This document shows, in pieces, positions 23,369-34,453 of a stretch of 64,000 bases of DNA (within the stretch, counting starts at the first letter, position 1; each line of letters begins with the position of its first letter). The stretch covers positions 186,001 to 250,000 of the forward strand of contig JAYKKR010000030.1 of the NCBI GenBank assembly GCA_036971615.1, read 5' to 3'. The notes beneath the pieces are model-generated. The model did no database searches. It was not told the DNA's origin and was given only the letters and a program-made list of their open reading frames with translations. Position numbers and translations under genes: made by a program. The stretch is from Amyloporia xantha (taxonomy: Eukaryota > Basidiomycota > Agaricomycetes > Polyporales > Adustoporiaceae).

Positions 23369-25978
23369 GGCATCCGTGCCTGAGGCATGAGGCCTGGAGT
23401 GCGGGGTTATAAACGTATAAACAGCCTGCCCTCGACACTCCTGGGAGAGCACATCGGTCGGTGGTGGTCGGCCATCGTCTCCGACTTTGGTCTTACGTCT
23501 CGGTCGTATATCATTCGTGTCGGATTATCTGTCACATTCGGACACTTCCGGTGTTAGCCTATCTTCTACGTGCAGGTGGTCTCCAACAGTGGTCGCAGTC
23601 GCTTATAAGCACGCCGACGCTCGCGAAGGAATGGTGGAGCTTGGATGTATGCATGTGTACATCTTCTCTTTTTTTCTGACGGCAACCTCTACTTCAGACA
23701 AGTTCATGAGCCTCACGCCCATAGTCAGGTGAGCCAGTCTAGATGGCCTTGGTCGCTTCTTATTACTCACCGGCGACTAGTCTAAGTTGCTACACTCTCA
23801 GCTGGCTCTCAGCACCAACGCTCAATATATGCGCGCATATACCCTAGTAAAGAAGCCTGCATCTATTGTTCCATTAGGAAGCTACCCGAGCACTGCAACT
23901 AGCCGTGTGGCCTTACCCGTTCTACTGCATTGCAGCACGAACTGCAAGCATTCTACCGCGATCTCAGTCTCAGCTACGAATCTGGTGTACACACGCGTGC
24001 TATTTAGGAACTTCGGACTGCATGCTCGCATTCCTAATTTTAGGCTCCCGGCTCCGAGCGCCTCCAGCAAAATACGTGAGACGCCGTTCAAGCTGACGAT
24101 ATCCGTCAATTCAACGCCGTCGTCATCGGACCTGCAGGGGGTTCTAGCTCGGTATCGTGCGTGCCCTCGTTCTACATCTGTGGGGACTGATGGTATGTAG
24201 GTGGTCGTCTCTCGGAGAAGAGCTTCTTGCCCAGCTGCTACACTGGACCAACGCTGCCACGGCCCGTCCGCCCGCTGATGCTAGAAGTCAGTATGATCAG
24301 TCTGTGTCGCAATTTCAACGCAGTAAGTGCGCTCTCTTCTCGCACCTGCGAAGCCAGACTATCAAATCTGTGCGGCCTGGCAGATAAATCTATATTCCAG
24401 TGGCGAGACGCGACTCGACCGTCTAGCCATGGGAGTGATATCTGCCAGCAATCCGGCAGCCGGACGTAGAAGCGTGGAAGCATCTCCTGTCATTGTGGGT
24501 GCTTGATGATCATTATACGGGTTTATTCGGCAACGCACCGCACGGGCACCCTTAGTGGGCGTTTCTCTGTATATGATATTATGGGTAGGGCGCCGGTTCG
24601 CCGCGGGATCTATGCGGCCCACTTGACGCGAGAACCAAGCCGTCCAGGATGAGGTGTGCGGATTAGTCGGTTCGCGAGTTCGGAATGGCGTCCGGCTTCT
24701 GTGGTCTCCATTTTGGTGGCCGTGCGCTGCGAGCATACCGCTGGATTGAAACACTGCCGTGTCTTGCGAAGCTTCTGATCGACTATATACGCTTGATGTT
24801 GTGGTTGCCCAACTTAAGCTTACTGTCTGTGGTGAGTGTTTCGAGCTCGGCATCGTGGGCGTGAACCACTCAATGATGTATTTACTCGACTGCTGATTCG
24901 CGATTTGTCCTATACATGTAGCAGGGCAGTCTGGGATTGTCAACTATCATTGTATCATCAGCAACCGTAAAATCAACCCCAAGTGCGATAGTAGGTCTAT
25001 CTTCCCTACTTGTGATGCGAGGTTAATTCTCACTGTTGGAGAGCAGATCCTAAGAATAGATCAGTTAGTAGCGAGGGAATGCCACGCGTATAGCAACATT
25101 TTTTTCAATGAGACTACCGTTTCACCTTCCTCTGCATATTCTGCGGGAACTGCATGCTCGACTTTGTCATGGCTTTGCACGCCAGCTAGTGTAAATCAAG
25201 ACCTCGCGGAGCCGGCGGATTATCGATCACGGCTTATGCGGGATGAATCTTGCCACCGGCACTCGTTTCGCCTTGCCTTGCCTGTCCCGTACAGGTGGAC
25301 TTGCTGATGCACAAGCAGTCTCGTGTAATCGATGGGGAAAGTCCGCTGCCGTCGACGACAACATTGCTAGCTCTCCTCACTCCTCTCCACCGTCTCTGCG
25401 CTTCATGACATTATCCTCTACCTACGCTGTTCGTCGTTACCACTCAAGAGACGCTGCTTCCTTCCCTCGAGCTGTTCTCTCGATAGCCTGGTGAGTGCCG
25501 TTGCCCTCGCACTGAAACTGTCGTCGTACTGTTTAGTTAGAGACAGCAGCTGTTGGAAAGGTTGAACCGTCGATAGTACCCTTGATTAGGTGGGACATGC
25601 TCAAGAACAATGCACATCGTAAACTTCTGCTAGCGTGCACCCGGAAGCGGTATGACCAGATCAATTGTCTCATGTTCCCATCTCAGCACCGACTACCGTG
25701 CGGCTTCTGCATGCGTACTTTCTCATCCTACTGCTACACATTTGCAAGTGACTCGCCGATGGCATTTGGCGACTATGAAGCACACTGGGTCTTGGAGGAA
25801 AGCATATATAGCAACATAACGCACAGTACACGAAAGCGAAAGCGAAGCGAGCTAAGATACCATTACAGGGGATATCGACGCGGTCAGGGAGATCAAGAGT
25901 ATATCGATCCGCAGGCAGGAGACATCATCAGATACAAGTACATGAGGTCCGGGATCAAGGAGCAAGTCGAGCGAGTCA
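23369..25978. other. No gene recognised
   Basis: About 2.6 kb with frames up to 190 codons on both strands but no family match and no consistent exon chain. The right end is the 3' flank of the BTB gene. Confidence 0.4.
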
Positions 25979-28716
25979 CTACACCAAAGACACTTCGTCC
26001 TCTCCGAAGTCCCAGGCTTCTGGATCTTTGGTCTCGGGCTTCTCGTCGACGGACCCGGTATTCGGTGTCGTCGTCGGGGTGGCAGCGTTCGCGTCCGTGG
26101 TCGATCCCTCTGACTTGATTTGACCATCAGTGGTGGTGTCTGTCGCTGCCACTTTCTCCGTCTGCGTCTTCTCCCCTGCCTCGCCAGTGCTACCACCGGT
26201 TGCACCGTCCCGCCCAGTCTCGCTGCTAGGCCCTGCCGAGTGGTTCTTCATATCAGACGTAACATCGTGCCAAGACTCATTTGTCTCCACTGAGCTGACA
26301 CTCTTGACGTCGCTGAGGGAGACCTCGTCCTGGGTCTGGGCGCTGTCTGTCTGCAAACCCCCGGTCTGTTGGCCGCCGTCTTGCTTGCTCTCAGCTTGCT
26401 TGTTCTCAGACTGCACGCTATCGATTTGCTGCTGATCGGTCTGTGAGCTTCCAGCCTGCGAGCCTCCAGCCTGTGCGTTTTCAGCCTGTGTGTTCTCAGC
26501 CTGCGCGTTCTCAGCATTCGGGTTCTTGGTCGGCTGAGTCTGCTGGTTCTCGGTCTGCTGCTCTCCTCCCACCGGTTCACCGCCCGTACCCTCTGCCGGC
26601 GGAGCTGCAGATCCCTCGGGAGTGCTCCCGGTGCGACCTGCCTCTCCAGCGCTCGCAGGTGCATGCGCATCAGCACGAGGGCCGGCTGTTTCTGCTTGAC
26701 TGTTTGTTACGTTCTCGTCTGTGCGAATTGCCTCCTGGGTCTGACTCTCGGCTGCAGTGTCTTTGGCGTTCCCGTCTGCTCCTCCCTTCCCTGCGCTCAC
26801 CGCCGGGTCGGCTAAGACGATATCAGATTTGGTCTTTGTAACGGACGCATTTCCTGCCGTCTCTGACACATTAGGCACGGGTGGGCTCAACATGCTTGTC
26901 GCTCCTTCGCCTTGACGTACATTCCCATCCGCCGTAACCTGTTCACTCGACTGCCCATCCCTACTATTGGAAGCGGTAGGCTCGGCGTGCTTCCCGTCGC
27001 TTTCACCAGCGTCGGCCTTCTGACCTGACTTCGAATCAGACAGCACCTGTTGCGGCTCAACGTTTGGAGCATGCTTGTCCCTGCCAGCTTCGAGCGGATC
27101 TTTCGCCGAATTTCCATGCTTGCGGATGGACTCGACAGTAGGCTCTGCCGTGACTGAGACATTGTTGGAGCGAGAAGCAGAACCAGCAGTGTTGTCAACG
27201 GAATCTGCGACATCGGATTGGCCAACTATGGGAGTGCTCGATCCGCCTTTACTGGTACTACCGCCCATCGTCTGCGTGTCATTTGCCAAGGAGGCTGGAG
27301 ACCAATCCGCCACCTCCTCCGCCTCCTGTTCCTCGGCCTGCGCCTCCTCCGCCTCCTGCACCTCCCCCTCTCTTGGGCTTTTTCCCCTTTTTCCCTGGCC
27401 ACTCGTCTCCGGTATCTGCTCCGCCTGTTTCGTCGACGGGAGTTTCTGGCGCGCCTTCTTGGCCGCCTTCCTTTCCTTTTCCATCCTCGCCTTCTTTTCC
27501 TTTGGCGTCTCCCTTACTGTCTCTTCCTCCGGCTCCGGCTTGATCTTTGGCACTGGCGTCTTTACCACCGGCGTTGGCGACTCCGGAGTCTTTGGCCGCG
27601 CCGTTTCTACCTGCGGCTCCGTTTCCGATCCCTGCATTTGAAATACAGAGATTAGCCGATTGTTGAGAGCAAGAGGGGAGAACAACGACGAGGATTGACC
27701 TGGAGACTTCGCCGTCTCCTTCGTAGCCTCAGGAGGGACGAGCGTCGCGGGAGTGGATGCACCGTCACCGAATACGGTGTTGACGGCGGTTGCCGACGCT
27801 GATGCTAGTGATGGGTAGGCACTCGTTCCAGGTCGCCCCGGCGAAGTGATATGCTCCCTAGGCTTCGAAGGGGTGTTGAGGGCAGACACGCTTGAAGAGT
27901 TCTCGACAGGCGTCAAGGAAGGAGAAGCGGGACCCGCATTCAGGCCGAAAAGTTCCTTGATAATGTTAACCATATCATCGCCCTCGACAGACACTGGTGA
28001 CGGGCTGAGTGCCCCGCCCCCCATAGGCTTTCCGCGAGCGTGCTCTCGGGCAGTGGCCAGAAGAAGCGCAGTCTCCAAACCCAGCTGGCGACCTTCCTTG
28101 ATCGACAAGGAGTCTTCACGCGAGCACATGGCAATATATGACGGGATCAATAACTTCTTGTCAAGCTCGTAGGTCTGGTAGAGGTCGATCTTCTGCACAG
28201 GAGGGATCTCGAACCTCTCCAACTCGCGACAGCAGAGCTTCTTGACCTCCGGGAATCTCCAGTCATAGGCTAGCTTGAGAATTGTGGACCAGTCGTCAAC
28301 GTTAGCTTCATAAATTGAATATTTGCTGGCAGCACTGGTGTGAGAACAATCATTGTGGTTCGCGGAGACTACTCACGGGTTGTAGAAGACCCAAAGAAAA
28401 CGTGAGAAGTCATGGGCCAAAACATCCTCGAGAGGGAACGGATTGGCGTCTGAAGACCCCTTTGGGGTTTGACCAGGCGGTGCCGCGATGGCCAGCTTCT
28501 CGCGAAACCATGCAGACTCCCGCTCAAAAAAGTATCTATGTACACGGAAGAGGTAGTTCTCAACCTGGATCGTCGTGATCAGCCACGTCGACAGCCTAAG
28601 ATCGACAGGAAGAGACTCACAAGGAAATGGACGTCACCACCCGATAGATAGTATTTGGGGTGCCGTTTCATCTTCTCTACCAGCGTATCGACCGAAAGAT
28701 GGTGATTGTGGGCCAT
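25979..28716 (-). CDS. BTB-domain protein with long disordered, repeat-rich tail
   Basis: Exons are 28716-28621, 28564-28377 and 28325-25979, giving about 876 aa. The first 190 residues form the basidiomycete BTB-type module: YYLSGGDVHFLVENYLFRVH, then FFERESAWFREKL, then FLWVFYNP, KYSIYEANVDDWSTILKLA and WRFPEVKKLCCREL. After it come a helical stretch (LETALLLATAREHARG) and nearly 650 residues of low complexity: a lysine-rich basic patch (EKERKAAKKARQKL), acidic segments, and a run of imperfect QAEN pentad repeats near the C-terminus. BTB modules mediate protein-protein contacts; the role of this lineage-expanded group is unknown. A paralogue follows about 1 kb upstream on the same strand at 29693-30695, with the same intron positions in the BTB part. 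The tail probably evolves fast by repeat slippage. Confidence 0.85.
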
Positions 28717-29692
28717 ACTGGAAGACAAAAGGTGGGTGAAGGGGAACTTGCAATGGTGGTCGTAATGGGACTGCGCCGAGGTTATAGAGGGTGAGAACTG
28801 CCCTATTGACCGTCGGGCAATCTGCTGCACGTGTTGTCCTCATGTCCTGTATCATAAAAGGGACGTCCTTCGCTTTTGATACGGACAAATGGCATTGTTC
28901 GCTCTGGAAGACACGTTGTGTTGAGACGTGGTAAGTTAGCCGCGCCTGCAGGCATGGGCGTCTAATAGCGCGCACTGATCAGCTTTCAGTTAGCTTCAGC
29001 AGTAACAAAGTCCGGTTTATACCCGGCTGACATTCATTCTATGGCCGCAGAACAATGTACGTACCATCATATAACAGGACTAATAATTATCAGAATATTG
29101 GATATCCAGATCATCGACGTACCCAGAGCCTAGGTTTCAATAAGCAGACGTTCTGCTACCTGCATTTGGGCGTTCAAGCGTTGTCGATTTACTTATTACT
29201 CAGTGAGTCTTGAAGCTACCGAGGGCACTGTCTGGTTATTGTGTACATGTCATGTAGCCGGGCTCTTTATACAGTATTGATCATGATCAGTGTAGGAATT
29301 GCCAACGCCCTGGATGGTATGCCCGACGGCTGAACCCATCCAGCTGCTCTGTAGAATGAGGATGATAATGCAAAAGCGACCGCTTGTTTATTTCCTTTCA
29401 TCGGAGCTAGATTTGGTGAGTCCTGAATCTCTTCGAATATCTTGATCCTCGGCCTTTTGTCGCGACTACATATACATATCCAGAGCTCAGTGGGTTAGCT
29501 ATCACTTTTATACATGTTAACAAGACGAATACTGAACCCTATACCGCTAATTTTATACATAAGATAGGCTACCGTAAAACAGACAAGCAGCATTGCCCGT
29601 CGCAGTCGAGAGGCTGTTAAGAATATAGAATACTTATGAAATAGTAAGTAAGTTAGCTTTGCGACGCGTAGACAACTCGAACAGACTTCGAC
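28717..29692. other. Intergenic, between the two BTB genes
   Basis: No exon was found. The left part should hold the promoter of the 25979-28716 gene; its frame is open up to 28830, so a slightly longer N-terminus is possible. The right part is AT-rich and likely the 3' flank of the second BTB gene. Confidence 0.45.
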
Positions 29693-30695
29693 TCAAACAG
29701 CGGTGAGCCCGAACGCTTCCGCCACCATCCGTGCATTGTTTGATAGCGCTGGAGAGACTTTCCGGGCTGGTCTTTTGGAAGTTGAGCTGGCCGTACCGAC
29801 GCGAGGGCTAGCGTTGGTCCGATCTCGAAAGACCTTGCCGTTGTCCCAATGCAGGTGCTCAGAGCGCGGTGACCCGGGGCTCTCATAGGTTTGCCTGTCA
29901 GCAGTCGGCCGAGCGGGCGAGCGCTGGCTCCCTCGCACGGGCGACCTGCCGCCAGAGCGCAACCGCTCGCGCATCTGCGCGATGTGGATCGCTATTTCCA
30001 GTCCCAGCCGACGTGCCTCCGCCAACGACAGCGCACTCCGCCGTTCGCACAGAGCGGTGTACGCGGCGATGGCCCAGCGTCCACCGATATCGAATTCGCG
30101 CGAAAGCACGATCTTGTCCACCGGCGCCATGTCGAGCGATTGGAGTTCGCGGATGGCGAGAGCGCGGATGTCGTCGAATTCCCATCTCGTGGAGAGATTG
30201 AGGATCGACGTCCATTCGTCTGCGATCTTTGCCCTGTGCGTCCCGTAAATTCTGTGAGAATCATAACGAGAAAAGCAGCGAGCGTGTGAGATGAGAAGGG
30301 ATTATGGGACGACTGTACTCACGGCGGATATAGCACCCATAGCAGCCGCTCGAAGTCAACACTAGAGATTCCGGCGAGATACAGGGGATTCTCATCTCCT
30401 GAGCCCTCGGCTATCTGGCCGGCAGCTCCAGGAAGAGTGAACAACTCCCGGAATACAGGGGAGTGCCTGGTGAATGTGGATCGAAACACCTTGAACAATG
30501 TGCTGTCGACCTGTCTCGCAAGTTAAACAAGACAAACCCCATGCAAAAGTTGAAAGGGTGACGTACCAGAATCACCAGATTACCGTCCTCAAAGTAGAAT
30601 TCAGGATGATACATTGGAAGAATGGAGAATTCAGCGTATGTCGGTGAGGTTCCAGGACCAAAGGATGCAGTGCTCGCTGGAGATCGTTCAGCCAT
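29693..30695 (-). CDS. BTB-domain protein, shorter paralogue
   Basis: Exons are 30695-30567, 30510-30323 and 30251-29693, giving 291 aa. The module matches the neighbouring paralogue: PEFYFEDGNLVIL, VDSTLFKVFRSTFTRHSPVF, FERLLWVLYPP, then EWTSILNLSTRWEFDDIRAL and IRELQSLDMAPVDKIVLSRE. Exon 2 is 188 bases in both genes and the introns fall at the same places, which supports an old tandem duplication. The C-terminal 100 residues are Ser/Pro/Arg-rich and lack the long QAEN tail. The product is probably a cytosolic or nuclear protein-interaction module of unknown partner. A TATA-like stretch on the minus strand lies about 50 bases upstream of the start. Confidence 0.88.
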
Positions 30696-31011
30696 TTGTT
30701 GGGATGCTGGGGCGAGGTGAGGTTTGGGGAAATCTGCATCAATTCGGTATATAAAGAAACGATACCAATACATGCAGGAAGCAGTATGCAGAGTAACTTC
30801 ACTATCACATCGCTATACCCACGGCCCATGAGGAAGACATCAGGAAACAGCACGATATCTTGTACAATCACTTCCAATATACAATAGATCTGCGCAGACT
30901 CAATAGACTTCTTGCTAATGGTCAGTGAAAGTGTCGGTGGAGAGCAATCGACAACTGTGACTCACAAAAACAATTCCCTGACCACGACAAATATTATGAG
31001 AGGACCCGCAC

Positions 31012-31950
31012 TCATAGACCAGGAGTGGGCGCAGAATGATTCCTGCGACTTTGAAAAATCTCCTCAAACTCCTCGAACGTCGACTTGCCCAGGATCGCAA
31101 AGACGACACGCTCGAATGATGCTCCAAACCTTGCCCCGTCTGCCACCAACAAATCGGCCCATATGTTCGCCACGAGTGTGACATTGTTTCTGAACACCCC
31201 TGTCCCAAAGCTCCCCAGAACCAAGTTCTTCACACCCTGTTTCTCGAACAGGAACAACACCCGCGCCATGCGCTCCCTCATGACCTTCTCTATCCTGTCC
31301 TCCGCCGCTGCACCCTGGAAGCGTCCGCTCAAGCTCTGGCGGACAGCACCGGCGTTCACAGCCGCGCTGGTCAGAATATCGACCTCCATGGGCTCAGTCC
31401 AGCCGCCGTGGTCGTCTCGGAAGACGACGACGCCAGGCGAGTATATCATCGCGTGCGTGTAGTACCCGCCCTTCGGGTCGCGCTCGTGGAGCGTGTAGAA
31501 CGTCTGCGACAACGGCGTAGTGAGCGTGGGATAGAGCGTCGACGAGCGCGCGAGCGACTCCTCCTGAGCCTGCGCCCCGTTTTTGAACCCGCCTCCGGGC
31601 TTGGTTGCGGATGCGAAATTGAGCACTCCAATTTTCGCGCGTGACGGGGTGGTTCGCGGCTGCGTCGCGGATAGCAGTCGTGCTCCTTCCAACGTGGAGA
31701 CCTCGAGGACAGTGACGTCTGACCGTGACGATGCAGGCGTCGTGTTTCCAGAGGGTGTCATGGAGGCCCACCCCGAAAGCAGGGAGTCAGGCGAATAATA
31801 CCCCGTCTTTCTCTTTGAGAGCGCAAGGCCGGCGCTGAGGTCGTGGCTGATTCCATTGAGGACGTAAGACCCGTGCTCGATAGCGTCGAGCGTAGCCTGT
31901 GCTATCCCCTCAGCCGCTCACGCCATTCGTCCTTGCCCTGCTCGCGCTTC
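31012..31950 (-). CDS. Microbial-type poly(ADP-ribose) glycohydrolase (TIGR02452-like), N-terminal frameshift
   Basis: The main frame (from about 31905 to 31012) carries a macro-like fold with the PARG signature GGGFKNGAQAQEE, i.e. GGG-x7-QEE, where the second glutamate is the catalytic one in the family. It is preceded by IGVLNFASATKPGGGF and followed by YYTHAMIYSPGVVVFRDD and VLGSFGTGVFRNN, all typical of the microbial PARG family (DUF2263-type N-terminal domain). The family's N-terminal part is seen as IAQATLDAIEHGSYVL in this frame, but the residues just before it (EQGKDEWRERLRG) are in another frame. One missing G in the run 31906-31909 would explain the break. The enzymes cut poly(ADP-ribose) into ADP-ribose. 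Alternatives: a sequencing error, or use of the Met at 31761 with loss of the N-terminal domain. The first exon was not found. Confidence 0.75.
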
Positions 31951-32493
31951 TAACTCGCAAGCATCGCGCACCGAGCACGCATCAGTAATCGGAAAGGGTG
32001 CCCTACGCAGCTCATTGGAATTACGAACCTGTCCTCGCACACTGGACAGTGTCGCCATCAGACGTCTGGTCTGAGGGTACTTGTTCGCTTTCAGATGAAT
32101 CAAGCAAGTCAGCATGACGATGATCATCCAGGCTAAGACATACCGCGCACACTGTGATGGTATGCCTACTGCCGGTTCATGTGGTCGGACGTCCTATCGG
32201 CGTGTGAGGCGTCAGGATGTATTTAGGAGTAGGCATCACAATGGGCGCAGGGCTTTGGGCCTCACCTGCGTCTAGGTACACTTGTAAGTCATGCCCAGTT
32301 GTAAATAAGCTGCTGGTGCCTCTCTGAGGTGTCGACAACGAAACTCGAGCTGGCTCGAAAACTAGCACTAGTATAAATTTCATTCATTAGAGCGTTTCTG
32401 CTGCGATTTAAATTAGCGTTTTTCTGTATTAAGAAACCGTGAGAATGTGCGCCCCAAGGTGTAGTGGCGCATAACACCGCATGTACCCGTACG
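31951..32493. other. No gene recognised
   Basis: Upstream flank of the PARG gene. Its first exon and promoter probably lie here, but no start codon could be joined to the acceptor near 31950. Confidence 0.35.
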
Positions 32494-33380
32494 CGCATCT
32501 TGCCAGGCTCCTCTCCATCCGTCTCCGAGTGGTAGGGGAAACTCATCCGAATAGCGATATTCAGTGTCCCTTCCTAAAATAGTCTAGTCCGAGAGCCATG
32601 TGCCAAAACTCCGCCAACTTTATTTCCCTCTACCACTCTGCGACGGCTGGCACAAAACATTTGTAAACAATGCCAGCCACAGCGCCGGAGCGTGAAAAAG
32701 AACGTTGAAACTTTATTGACCTAACCCTAGCTTAACGAGAATTAGTTTTTGAAATCTCATTTTGGGATATGTGGTGCGCTCTATAGTTACAGGTACCACT
32801 GTAAATGTGCAGCCTTGAATTCAACAATGTCAGAGAATGCTCGCCTCTACGCCCAGATTGCGAGCGTCGCTCATGTACTAAGTACATCACCGCAAGATGC
32901 AACATTGTTGGATCTATCATTCGTCAAGGACTTGCTTGAGTCTTCGACACAGCTTCTCTTTGCATTTCTTAAGCACACGGAATCTCGCCGCCATGTTCAA
33001 GACGGGATTTTCAAGATGGCGAGCAAGTCCCAGTCTCAACATCAAAGAATTAGTAACAGAAATCAAAGAATGGCACTTCAATGCTCTTCATATATGCCAG
33101 GAACAAGTAGATAGCGCGAACGGCCAGAACAACATTGTTACATAATCGATGTGTGAGAGAGGTTTCTTTCATCCTCCGACGGTGTGGCACGCATTGTTTA
33201 CAAATGTTTTGTGCCAGCCGTCGCAGAGTGGTAGAGGAAAATAAAGTTGGCGGGGTTTGAGAGAGATTTGACACGTGGATTACAGATCTCGAGAAACTAG
33301 TACATATTTAGGAAACGACGATATTCGGATGAGTTTCCTCTACCACTCGGAGACGGATGGAGAGGAGCCTGGCATCTTGC
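32494..33380. mobile_element. Nested inverted-repeat element
   Basis: Two pairs of inverted arms surround a common centre. The inner pair is 32604-32671 and 33191-33258 (about 68 bases, few mismatches), with the core GGCTGGCACAAAACA then TTGTAAACAA. The outer pair is about 32494-32580 and 33302-33380 and includes GGCTCCTCTCCATCC and CTCATCCGAATA. The inner arms share their core with the element at 16.85-17.42 kb. The phrase CTCTACCACTC occurs in both inner and outer arms. No transposase is encoded. The structure could be one element with long compound ends or one element inserted in another. Confidence 0.75.
32827..33114 (+). other. Open frame inside the inverted-repeat element, coding doubtful
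   Basis: A 95-codon frame beginning SENARLYAQIASVAHVL lies between the inverted arms. It reads like a helical protein fragment and could be cargo captured by the element or chance. No family is recognised and no paralogue is seen in the window. Confidence 0.25.
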
Positions 33381-33856
33381 TCACATATGCATCAAGTAGA
33401 CATAGAATAAAAACAACGCACGGTTCAAGTTCACTGCGAGGCTTTCAGACTAGTGATGAGGTTGGCCGAGTCAACCAGTGGCACTATATGACATGCTGTA
33501 GTACAAAATTGCGAGAGCCCCGAATTCGGTTTCATTTGAGAAATTATGTCAAGCCGACCTGAAAACATCGAGTGGAACTCACAATAACATTATCATCAGT
33601 CTAATGTAAATCCCAGCAGAAACACTCTATTGCTGAGCGTAGGTGAAGCGAGATGTCTAGGCGTCGACAGCAATTACAACTAACGGTACATCTGGAAAGC
33701 CAAAGTATATAGTACTTAAGGGGGTTACAAGCTTACGAGTGTGCAAGAGAATCAAGATCCAGAACTTATGACAGCAGTGTGCAAAACAAATAAGAAAACA
33801 ATGTGGACAACCTGACAACATACAGCTACTCTCGGATGATCATATATGGCCCATAT
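33381..33856. other. No gene recognised
   Basis: AT-rich stretch between the inverted-repeat element and the 3' end of the homeodomain-like gene. No feature found. Confidence 0.4.
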
Positions 33857-34453
33857 CTATCTGCACCCGGTCTGCACCAATGGAGGCATTAGGAGGAACA
33901 ATGAGCAATCATTGACATAGTGTGACATACAGTAATATTGTGCCAGGACTTGTTCAAATACCCAGGAAGGCTCCGCTTCACAGGATTCTGCCCAAATCAT
34001 GATTGTTTCGAGATGAGGGTTGGGACAAGTTTCGAGGGACTGAATGAGGAATGATGTCTTCTCATCTACAGTCACGATGAACATCGAGAATATAAGACCA
34101 CTTGGATTCAAATTGACTCACTGTATATTTCCTGCACTACCGCATTGAGTTTCTTCGCCTCCTCCCTCCGCACGGAAGACTGATAGTTTATGTCCGGTCT
34201 CGATGATTCTGAATACCACTCGCAACCCGGGAGCCGGCTGATCCGTTGACGGAGCTGTTCCTTTTCATTTTTTGTTGGGTTTTTGGTGGTAGCATAAAAT
34301 TCTGGAGGCAGGAATAAGCAAAGCAAGCTCTAGGGGAAGCTCATCCGGTCGACCTTTTCGCATTCGCCTGCCTGCGGCGGTAAGTTGGCGGCGCATCGTC
34401 CCCGACACAGTCACGTGCACATCGGCTTCACCCGAGACCACTGAATCCTGCAT
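33857..34453 (-). CDS. Small homeodomain-like protein, paralogue of the 1.1 kb gene
   Basis: Exons are 34453-34354, 34301-34122 and 34065-33857, giving about 162 aa. Splice sites are GTCGAC...CCAG and GTGAGT...GTAG. The spliced product reads MRRQLTAAGRRMRK, then EFYATTKNPTKNEKEQ, RISRLPGCEWYSES, RPDINYQSSVRREEAKK. The last part resembles helix 3 of a homeodomain with Tyr in place of the invariant Phe and no WFxN, so the assignment is an inference from spacing. The third exon contains PNPHLETIMIWAESCEAEP, matching the other copy. Both intron positions and phases equal those of the gene at 1078-1787. The start may lie further upstream, because the frame is open to 34597. A short extra 3' intron near 33930 is possible. 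Confidence 0.55.

Noticed and set aside
27632..27699. Possible intron within the large BTB tail exon (GTCAAT...GCAG with a CTAAT branch-like site)
   Set aside because: It is 68 bases, so removing it would break an otherwise long open frame.
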